DNA of 17,378 nucleotides from Gemmatimonadota bacterium. GTDB lineage: Bacteria > Latescibacterota > UBA2968 > UBA8231. Of the stretch, positions 6,991 to 12,830 are shown in pieces (position 1 is the stretch's first letter; each line of letters begins with the position of its first letter). Under the pieces are notes generated by a model that saw nothing but the letters and a program-made list of their open reading frames with translations, was not told the origin of the DNA and did no database searches. The stretch spans positions 1 to 17,378 of the forward strand of contig PATE01000057.1 of NCBI GenBank assembly GCA_002712305.1, in the 5' to 3' direction. The position numbers and the translations under genes are program-made.

Positions 6991-8205
6991 TCACCCGGGA
7001 ACAATGGACGGCGCTGGCCCCTGGGCGACCCACTCATCTCCGGCGAGGGCCTTGGCCAGCGTCATCGTCGCAGAGGCTGCGTGCCATGCAGTCGACTCCT
7101 GGCTCACACTGTAGATCTGGTAACAGTAGGCCAGCGTTCCGAGACGCTCTGCCAGATTGGTGAACTTCCCCGCCTCACACAAGGGGGTCGAGCGTTCGAT
7201 CGGTGTGACGCGCCAATCGAGGTTCAGGGCCAGCAGGGCCTCATTGACGCGTTCCAGGTCGCCATGTCGTTCTACGTCGAACCACTCGGCGGCCATGGGG
7301 TTGAGCTTGTGCGAACGAACGTCCTGATAGTGTGTGTGAAACTCGAGGTATCCCGCCGGTCTAAGCGCCTCGCTGTGGCGCCACAACGCCTCGGATTCAA
7401 TGGGCACGTCGTCGTCGCCCGCCAGCAGACGGCCGAAACTGAACATCGGCACTTGCCCACACCCATTGGTGCAGGATCGGCCTTCGGCGGTTCCATCTGG
7501 ATTGGGCAACGGGATCAGCACGAAGCGGAATCGATCCAACAGTCTCTTCGACAGTGCGCTGCCATCGTTGAGTGCGTGAGCCACCCCCAGAACCGGCTGC
7601 GCTGCAGGCTCTGCCGGCTGCATGGTCGCACTCACGAGAATCACCTCATCCGCCGGCGCACCGTCGGCCTTTCGTGAATCGAGGCACAGCAGTGGACGCC
7701 CGCCGGCCGTCGTGCCCACCTGGTCGACCTCAAAGGGGCCGGTTTGCGTCAACATCTGCATCTCGGTTTCGACGTCGGCGCTGCTGACATACGGCTTGTT
7801 GGCCACCTGCACTGTGGCGCCCGCCGGAACATCAACGTCGAGTTCGACATACTCGTCCCTGACAAACCGGGTATGTCCTTCACCGATAGGCCACCAGCGA
7901 CCGTCGCGTTTCTCCCAGTAGGGCGGATCCATGTACGATTTCCCATTCGTCTGACTGAACAGGAATCTCAGCGTCACCCGCTGGTCGACGCCGGCCGACG
8001 ATGTAACGCGCACATGGCACGCGTACTCTCGCGGCACACCAGAGCCGCCGAAATGCTCCTCGAGCGCGGCGGTAAACCATTCAGATACCGGCTCGGACTG
8101 GATGGCGATTTCATAGACGCCGTCAGTCACTTCCACACCTCCTGCGCTACCGGTGTCGAAGTCGCTGTCGATGGCGATCTGTGGCTGGGAATCTTCAAAT
8201 CTCAT
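6991..8205 (-). CDS. M14-like protein of the cytosolic carboxypeptidase type with a substituted zinc site
   Basis: A 404-residue protein. Residues about 1-145 form the beta-rich N-terminal domain seen before M14 domains of the cytosolic-carboxypeptidase type, ending in VQVANKPYVSSADVE. The peptidase fold follows: VDQVGTTAGGRPLL (160-173), then the position of the zinc motif HxxE reads QPAE (Gln196-Glu199), then IPLPNPDGTAEGRS (231-244), LEFHTHYQ with the later zinc His at 290 or 292, and YSVSQES with Glu370 as the possible catalytic Glu. The first zinc histidine is therefore replaced by glutamine, so catalysis is doubtful. It starts with ATGA overlapping the stop of the intact M14 gene, suggesting the two are made together. 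It could be a binding partner or regulator of that peptidase, or use an altered metal site. Confidence 0.82.
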   Translation of the reverse strand: MRFEDSQPQIAIDSDFDTGSAGGVEVTDGVYEIAIQSEPVSEWFTAALEEHFGGSGVPREYACHVRVTSSAGVDQRVTLRFLFSQTNGKSYMDPPYWEKRDGRWWPIGEGHTRFVRDEYVELDVDVPAGATVQVANKPYVSSADVETEMQMLTQTGPFEVDQVGTTAGGRPLLCLDSRKADGAPADEVILVSATMQPAEPAAQPVLGVAHALNDGSALSKRLLDRFRFVLIPLPNPDGTAEGRSCTNGCGQVPMFSFGRLLAGDDDVPIESEALWRHSEALRPAGYLEFHTHYQDVRSHKLNPMAAEWFDVERHGDLERVNEALLALNLDWRVTPIERSTPLCEAGKFTNLAERLGTLAYCYQIYSVSQESTAWHAASATMTLAKALAGDEWVAQGPAPSIVPG

Positions 8206-9881
8206 GTTCGCACCTCGATCACGTCAGCCAGGGCAAGTCGCACCGTACCCGCCCGCTGACTGCGCACTTCAATCGTGCCCTGTGGTCTGCCTTCTAAACG
8301 CACGACCCACTCGACCTTACGACGCTGTCTCTCTGAAACCCCGTCCCCGCGCCACGGTCCACCGCCAAACCCGGCCAGTTGCCCCAGGTACTCGATCTCT
8401 TGCCCCGAAACGATCGTTCCCGCTCCATCGAGTTCGATCCGTGCCTCCACATCGGTCACCTGTTTCTGTTTCAGCGCCTGCTCGGTGACATGAGTCGGGA
8501 AATATCCGTCGTTGTGCACGTCGATGGCGATCCGGAAAACACCCTCTGCGATACTCTCCACCTCATGCACCGACACACGCAACTGCGGCGACGCCTGGGC
8601 ATGAGCGATGAGAAAACGCGTCTCCATGGCACACGTGTCGGCCAACATCGACTCGGGCGCATTGTTGCGCAGCAGACGACGCCAGCCGCCGATCTCTACC
8701 GGTCCCAGCTGAGGATGATCGAAGGGGCGCCAGTCGAAGAAACCCTCTCCTCCAAGTTCGTCGTCATTCCATGTCAGCAGCGCCAATTCGACCTGCTCGA
8801 GACCGTCGAGATCGCGCTGCTTGTTCATCTCACTCAACGCCAGGTAGTCGCGCCCGGAACGCGCTCGCAGATCCCACAACTCGACCGTGTAGGCCACGAG
8901 GCCGCGAAACTCATAACACCAGCAGCCAAAGTCACCGTGAATCGCGTAGACGTCGTCGTTGAGCGTGTAGTCGGAGAACAGGACATAGCCCGTTTCCTCG
9001 ACACCGAGACGCCCGATCTCCCAGATGCGACGCAGATCCTCTGGCGGCATCTGTTTGTCCGTCTGGGTTGAGGGCGGCCGGATGATCGACTCCATCCCGG
9101 TGTGCAGGGAGTGGGCCCCACAAAGATTTGGATGGGCCGTCACGAATGCCGCCAGTGCCCGGGTTTCGGGCTCCGACATGGGATACTCTCCCGCGCCAGA
9201 CTGCTGGGACTCAGGCTGCCAGTTAGCACCGAAGTTCCGATTGAAATCGAGCTCCTGCTTCGGTGGCGCCACCCCCACCTCGACCCCGTCGAAGTCGTGG
9301 ATCAGCCCCTCGGGAAAGACGCGGAAGTACGTGCCTCCGTGATCGTGAAAACGCCGGGGCACCAGAAGGCGCGGGTCGGACGACGAGACTTTCCACCCCC
9401 CCCCGGGATCCACCATCCGCATCGACAGGATCTGGCCATTGCCATCGACATCTTCCATGTGAAGCCCCGAACGGGCCTCCTCGCGTGGATACATCCGCGT
9501 GCCGGAGCGCACCCAGCCGACGCCCGATAACACGTGCTCCACACCATCGGGACTGATCATGGGGATGACGTAAAGGGCTGTGGTATCGACAAGCCGGGTG
9601 ATCGTTTCGTCATCCCCGTATTTCGACAACACAGTCCAGGCAAAATGGAGTGCCGCCATGGACGCGGTCACCTCACTGCCGTGTATGTTGCCGTCCACGA
9701 GAAATCCCGGCTTGTCCCGAGGCTCACCGGCACCGGTGATCGTCATCGCCCAGATCTCGCGTCCCTCGTGACTCGTACCGATCGATTCGAGTGAAGCCGT
9801 ATCGAATTCGCGCTCGAGATTCTTGAGGAGTGCTGTCAGTTCGTCGTATCGCAGGTATCGATCAAATACTGGCGCGTCCAT
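8202..9881 (-). CDS. M14 family zinc carboxypeptidase
   Basis: A metallocarboxypeptidase of family M14, 559 residues from the ATG at 9881. The active site is complete: zinc ligands His67 and Glu70 in GNIHGSE, the substrate-binding pair Asn214-Arg215 in DFNRNFG, the third zinc ligand His260 in SLHTGM, and the catalytic Glu334 in YTVELWD. The opening (FDRYLRYDELTALLKNL, then SIGTSHEGREIW) is typical for the family and begins right after this ATG. The frame is open to a GTG at 9941 (579 residues), but the extra 20 residues look non-coding and a possible -10 box (TATCAT, 9933-9928) lies between. Residues about 400-559 are a beta-rich C-terminal extension of unknown role. No signal peptide is visible, so it is probably cytosolic. 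It is first in the five-gene set. Confidence 0.94.
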   Translation of the reverse strand: MDAPVFDRYLRYDELTALLKNLEREFDTASLESIGTSHEGREIWAMTITGAGEPRDKPGFLVDGNIHGSEVTASMAALHFAWTVLSKYGDDETITRLVDTTALYVIPMISPDGVEHVLSGVGWVRSGTRMYPREEARSGLHMEDVDGNGQILSMRMVDPGGGWKVSSSDPRLLVPRRFHDHGGTYFRVFPEGLIHDFDGVEVGVAPPKQELDFNRNFGANWQPESQQSGAGEYPMSEPETRALAAFVTAHPNLCGAHSLHTGMESIIRPPSTQTDKQMPPEDLRRIWEIGRLGVEETGYVLFSDYTLNDDVYAIHGDFGCWCYEFRGLVAYTVELWDLRARSGRDYLALSEMNKQRDLDGLEQVELALLTWNDDELGGEGFFDWRPFDHPQLGPVEIGGWRRLLRNNAPESMLADTCAMETRFLIAHAQASPQLRVSVHEVESIAEGVFRIAIDVHNDGYFPTHVTEQALKQKQVTDVEARIELDGAGTIVSGQEIEYLGQLAGFGGGPWRGDGVSERQRRKVEWVVRLEGRPQGTIEVRSQRAGTVRLALADVIEVRT

Positions 9882-10114
9882 GGGTTCCACAGGGCGTTGG
9901 TTTGGGAAAAGAGCAGATGGGCCGACAATGATAGGGCACACACGTCCTTTCCACAGGCGGTCAGATTCCGAGGGCGATGGCTGGACGCTTGACAGACCCG
10001 GCGGTCACGTCGCAGGCTAGATCCAGCGTTCCACAAGCATCGCGACAACGAACCCTCTGAGCCTGTCGAGAACATGATCCTCAACGAAGACCGCCCACAC
10101 CTTAGATCGAGCCG
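9882..10114. promoter_or_regulatory. Divergent intergenic region between the M14 operon and the P-loop kinase
   Basis: A 233-nt gap that must hold the promoters of both directions. On the minus strand TATCAT at 9933-9928 is a 5/6 match to a -10 box, about 47 nt before the M14 ATG, with only a poor -35. On the plus strand TTGACA at 9989-9994 is a perfect -35 but no good -10 follows at 16-18 nt. No hairpin, riboswitch or gene recognised. Confidence 0.3.
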
Positions 10115-11176
10115 ATGGATACGCGATTGATCCTTGTGGAAGGTTGTCCCGGTTCGGGCAAGTCCTCCACCGCCCAGTTCCTGGGTCGCCAATTGCAGCG
10201 CGCTGGCCACACCTGTCGTTGGTATTACGAAGAGGAGCGGCCCCATCCTCTGGCAGCCCTCAAAGGGATTGATCGGTCCAAGGGCTATCGGGAGTTCGGC
10301 ACGGCGGCCCTCATCCGCTGGCGCGACTTCGTGAGGCGTGCCCGCCGATCGAAAGAGATCACCATTGTCGAGAGTCATTTCTTTCAAAACCTGATCACCC
10401 CCTTGCTGCGCGCCAATGTGAAACCGGAGCGCATCGGCAAGGTCGTTCACAAGATGGCGGAATTCGTCGCGCCCCTCCGGCCCATGATGGTCTATCTGCA
10501 CCAACCCGACTATGCCACCACGATGCGTCGAATCCTCGATGAGCGAGGCGCAAGAATTGAACACTACATCCGCCTTTCCGAAAACAGCGCTTACGGCAAG
10601 CGTCACGGCCTTGAGGGATTCGACGGACTCGTCCAGAACTGGGTCGACACACGAACTCTCATGGAGCAACTGATAGAGGACCTGGAGTTCCCCACGCTCA
10701 GTATCGACAACAGTGCAGGCGACTGGTCGGCATACCTTGAGCAGATCGGTGAGTTCCTGTCGACCCCGTTCCAACCCGCCCCGGCCTTGAGTGCCGACGC
10801 ATTGCCGGCGTACGCCGGCACTTACACCTACCGAAGCAATACGGCACCCCGCCGTGCCGCCGGCACAACTCGATTCGGGAGGATGAACGTCAACCGCCGT
10901 GTCGGCGGGCTCCCCCGGTCGGTAGCGCTGCACCATCAGAAGGAAGTGGAGTTCACGATCTCGGTGGAGCAAGGCGAGTTGGTTCTGCGCGATTATGGCT
11001 GGCTGTGGCCGACGAATCGCTTGATTCCTATCGACAAGGACATCTTCGACATCCGCTCCTGGCCTTTCCAACTGCACTTTGAGCGGGAAGCCGGTGAGAT
11101 CGTCGCCGCGACACGCCAGAGCGAAACAACGCGGTGGCTGATCACGGGGCAGCGGTATCCCAGGTTACAGGTATGA
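10115..11176 (+). CDS. P-loop kinase-like NTPase fused to a beta-rich (DUF3471-like) C-terminal domain
   Basis: A 353-residue soluble protein. Residues 1-215 are a P-loop phosphotransferase-type domain: Walker A GCPGSGKSS at 10-18, then a strand ITIVESHFFQN at 82-92 in the Walker B/acceptor position (Glu86), and a Tyr/His-rich segment HYIRLSENSAYGKRHG at 150-165. The phosphate acceptor cannot be told. After a linker (about 216-228) residues 229-350 form a beta-rich tail beginning LPAYAGTYTYR, with ELVLRDYG, NRLIPIDKDIFDI and FQLHFEREAGEIV. This resembles the small lipocalin-like DUF3471 domain often found at the end of beta-lactamase-like proteins (by eye, moderate confidence). The linker/tail junction is encoded by a perfect 18-bp palindrome at 10803-10820. 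The stop overlaps an ATGA that looks like the original start of the acetyltransferase downstream. Confidence 0.82.
   Translation: MDTRLILVEGCPGSGKSSTAQFLGRQLQRAGHTCRWYYEEERPHPLAALKGIDRSKGYREFGTAALIRWRDFVRRARRSKEITIVESHFFQNLITPLLRANVKPERIGKVVHKMAEFVAPLRPMMVYLHQPDYATTMRRILDERGARIEHYIRLSENSAYGKRHGLEGFDGLVQNWVDTRTLMEQLIEDLEFPTLSIDNSAGDWSAYLEQIGEFLSTPFQPAPALSADALPAYAGTYTYRSNTAPRRAAGTTRFGRMNVNRRVGGLPRSVALHHQKEVEFTISVEQGELVLRDYGWLWPTNRLIPIDKDIFDIRSWPFQLHFEREAGEIVAATRQSETTRWLITGQRYPRLQV
10803..10820. repeat. Perfect 18-bp palindrome inside the kinase gene
   Basis: TGCCGGCG followed by its own reverse complement with TACG at the centre reads the same on both strands. It encodes the start of the C-terminal beta domain (LPAYAG). 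It may be a coincidence of GC-rich codons or a junction left by domain fusion. Confidence 0.6.
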
Positions 11177-11346
11177 CGGACACCTAACCTCTTCCGCTCT
11201 CTCGCCTCGCAGACACAGAGTATGCCTTTCTCCGGCATCCCGATCACTCGCAACACACCGAGTTCGGCGACTTCGTTCATGCGCCCCAGTTCCCTGACCG
11301 CTACGATGCGAACAAGGTTCTCGACTTCAGGTGTGGTCCCACCCAG
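11173..11346 (+). other. N-terminal 58 codons of the acetyltransferase, cut off by an in-frame TAA at codon 5
   Basis: An ATG at 11173 overlaps the kinase stop as ATGA and has AGGT seven bases upstream. It is in frame with the acetyltransferase: M-T-D-T, then TAA at 11185-11187, then an open stretch that reads like protein (LADTEYAFLRHPDHSQH, EFGDFVHAP, FPDRYDANKVLDF) and joins the downstream gene without a break. No ATG, GTG or TTG occurs in frame between the TAA and 11347. A single change of CAA to TAA would explain it. A sequencing error gives the same picture. Confidence 0.65.
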
Positions 11347-11922
11347 ATGCAGCGCGCCCTCCATGAGATCGCCGGTCGATTTCGAGTAACAGGCCTGTCC
11401 TACATGAATCTCTGCGGACACTGTAACGACACGTATGAGGCCTTGCTGCCCGCGATTCTCCCGGGCGACCGTCTCGAGTGCGAGTGGATGTTGGTGCACC
11501 GCCGCGATGCCACGCTGAAGAGCAATCCGGATGTGGAGATCGAAGTCGTAGAGCCCAACTCAGCCCGAGAAGATGAACTGCGAGCGGCTTGCTCAAAGCT
11601 GGCCAGACACGAGTACTACCGCACGTGTGACGCTCATCTTGAGGGCCCTCTCGTCTACGCACACCTCGACGGTGAGGTCGTTGGCACAGCAGGTTGGTTC
11701 ATCGCCGGCGGGTTAGCTCGTTTTCGCAGCATCCGTACCGTCGAACACCTGCGTCGCCGCGGCGTGGCGACCAGCATGATCCGCTTCATCCAACAACAGC
11801 CGCAGGTCCGAGAGCAGGATGGGCTTGTCATCTTCTGCGACACGGAGGACACGATTCATCTGTACGAACGTCTCGGTTTTGTACGGCACGGTTACCTATG
11901 GGCCTTGTTCCGCCCTCTTTGA
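11347..11922 (+). CDS. GNAT-family N-acetyltransferase (intact part)
   Basis: A GNAT acetyltransferase that would transfer acetyl from acetyl-CoA to an unidentified amine. From the ATG at 11347 it has 191 residues; the GNAT core is in the C-terminal two thirds: VYAHLDGEVVGTAGWFIAGG (about 102-121, strands 2-4), the acetyl-CoA pyrophosphate loop RTVEHLRRRGVATSMIRFI (about 129-147, the R-R-x-G-x-A signature), and FCDTEDTIHLYERLGFVRHGY (about 163-183, last strands). The start at 11347 has no convincing ribosome site and lies inside the domain. The natural start was probably the ATG at 11173 overlapping the kinase stop, which would give 249 residues, but a TAA at codon 5 interrupts that frame. 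The gene is thus either a fresh pseudogene, translated as a truncated form, or affected by a base error. Confidence 0.8.
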   Translation: MQRALHEIAGRFRVTGLSYMNLCGHCNDTYEALLPAILPGDRLECEWMLVHRRDATLKSNPDVEIEVVEPNSAREDELRAACSKLARHEYYRTCDAHLEGPLVYAHLDGEVVGTAGWFIAGGLARFRSIRTVEHLRRRGVATSMIRFIQQQPQVREQDGLVIFCDTEDTIHLYERLGFVRHGYLWALFRPL

Positions 11923-11999
11923 GATGAATCTTCTTGCTCTCACGCACACCCGAGCCTATCTCGTAGGGACCCTCACCTGAGGAAACCGGGAGCCCCAGT

Positions 12000-12386
12000 A
12001 TGCAGACGAACGAAGATCCGAAGGTCGTGATGAGGCCGGCCCCTCATCGCCTTCGAGTTGTTTTCGGCGAGCAGACCATCGCCGACAGCGCCCAAGCACT
12101 GGTCATGGATGAGACGGATCATCCGCCGGTGTACTACTTCCCCATGTCTGACGTGCGAATGGACCTGCTGGAACCTACTGACCTCGGCAGTACGTGACCG
12201 TGGAAAGGTGAGGCCAGGTACTGGTCTGTGAGAGTGAGCGATAAGGTGTCGGAGAATGCGGCATGGAACTATCCGGAACCTGTCGAAGCATGTCCCGACA
12301 TCGCCGAATACGTCGCCTTCTACTGGGATCGTGTCGACGCCTGGTATGAGGACGGTGAGCAACTACTGCAGCAGCCCACCCCTTAA
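12000..12386 (+). CDS. DUF427 (NTP_transf_9) family protein with in-frame TGA at the conserved cysteine; candidate selenoprotein
   Basis: Read from the ATG at 12000 (GGGAG seven bases upstream) the first 65 codons match the DUF427 opening: HRLRVVFGEQTIADSAQALV, then VYYFPMSDVRMDLLEPTD. A TGA at 12195-12197 follows T65. The same frame continues without another stop for 62 codons as PWKGEARYWSVRV, AAWNYPEPVEACPDIAEYVAFYW, to TAA at 12384-12386, giving the usual family length (128 residues). The TGA falls exactly where DUF427 proteins have the Cys of T-x-C-P-x-K-G. Two readings are possible: selenocysteine inserted at UGA, supported by a hairpin at 12211-12227, or a nonsense mutation of TGC/TGT leaving a 65-residue fragment. 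The biochemical role of DUF427 is not established. It sits in a plus-strand run between the acetyltransferase and a small membrane protein. Confidence 0.78.
12211..12227 (+). promoter_or_regulatory. SECIS-like hairpin just after the in-frame TGA
   Basis: AGGCCAG, loop GTA, CTGGTCT form a 7-bp stem (one G-U pair). The stem begins 13 nt and the loop 20 nt after the TGA at 12195-12197. Bacterial SECIS elements are known as short stems directly after the UGA with G and U in the apical loop at about this distance. In E. coli fdhF an AGGU sequence occupies almost the same place, shifted by one nucleotide. A bulged U as in fdhF is not evident. Short stems also arise by chance in GC-rich DNA. Confidence 0.42.
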
Positions 12387-12446
12387 GCGCGTTGATCGAT
12401 TGATCGCAGCGCACAGGCCAGTTCAGCCTCTGCGTACGAGGAACCC

Positions 12447-12830
12447 ATGCGACGCCTGCGACAGCTTCACCTTCTTCTGGGCTGCTCCTTTGCCCCCTTC
12501 CTCATCTACTTCGCCCTGTCGGGGGCGTGGCAGACACTGAGTTGGAACGAGGCCGACAAGAAGGACGCACCTCAGAACGTCTACTCGCAACTGTCAACGC
12601 CGCACATGTACCAGACCATGCCCGGTGGAATCCCGAAGATCGAGCGGTCCCACATGTTCAAGTGGTTTGCCGTGCTCATGAGTTTTGGCTTCGTCGCCAC
12701 GGCGGTCCTCGGCGTGTATATGGCCTGGCGTATGGCGGCGCAGCGAAGATGGGCCATCGTCTGCCTGGTGGCAGGTGTGGTCCTGCCCATGGCTTTCATG
12801 TGGAGTACGCTACGCCCCGGCGTCCCCTGA
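12447..12830 (+). CDS. Small membrane protein, PepSY-associated-TM-like
   Basis: A 127-residue membrane protein. Three hydrophobic spans are visible: about 8-27 (LLLGCSFAPFLIYFALSGAW), about 72-95 (KWFAVLMSFGFVATAVLGVYMAW) and about 101-121. The opening MRRLRQLHLLLGCSFAPFL and the ALSGAWQ turn resemble the first membrane helix of PepSY-associated transmembrane proteins, where a histidine precedes the helix, but the PepSY domain itself is missing. A polar loop (about 33-70) lies between the first two spans. The start at 12447 has GAGGA five bases away. The last 21 bp overlap the end of the convergent propeller gene. No function can be assigned. Confidence 0.8.
   Translation: MRRLRQLHLLLGCSFAPFLIYFALSGAWQTLSWNEADKKDAPQNVYSQLSTPHMYQTMPGGIPKIERSHMFKWFAVLMSFGFVATAVLGVYMAWRMAAQRRWAIVCLVAGVVLPMAFMWSTLRPGVP

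Noticed and set aside
6154-7677. 507-codon plus-strand frame
   Set aside because: It is antisense to the enolase-like and M14-like genes, which carry conserved motifs. The plus-strand product is low-complexity and spans two genes and their gap.
12198-12386. Reading the second half of DUF427 as a separate small gene
   Set aside because: It lacks a suitable start, begins in the middle of the conserved domain, and is in the same frame as the first half. One gene with an in-frame TGA is the simpler reading.
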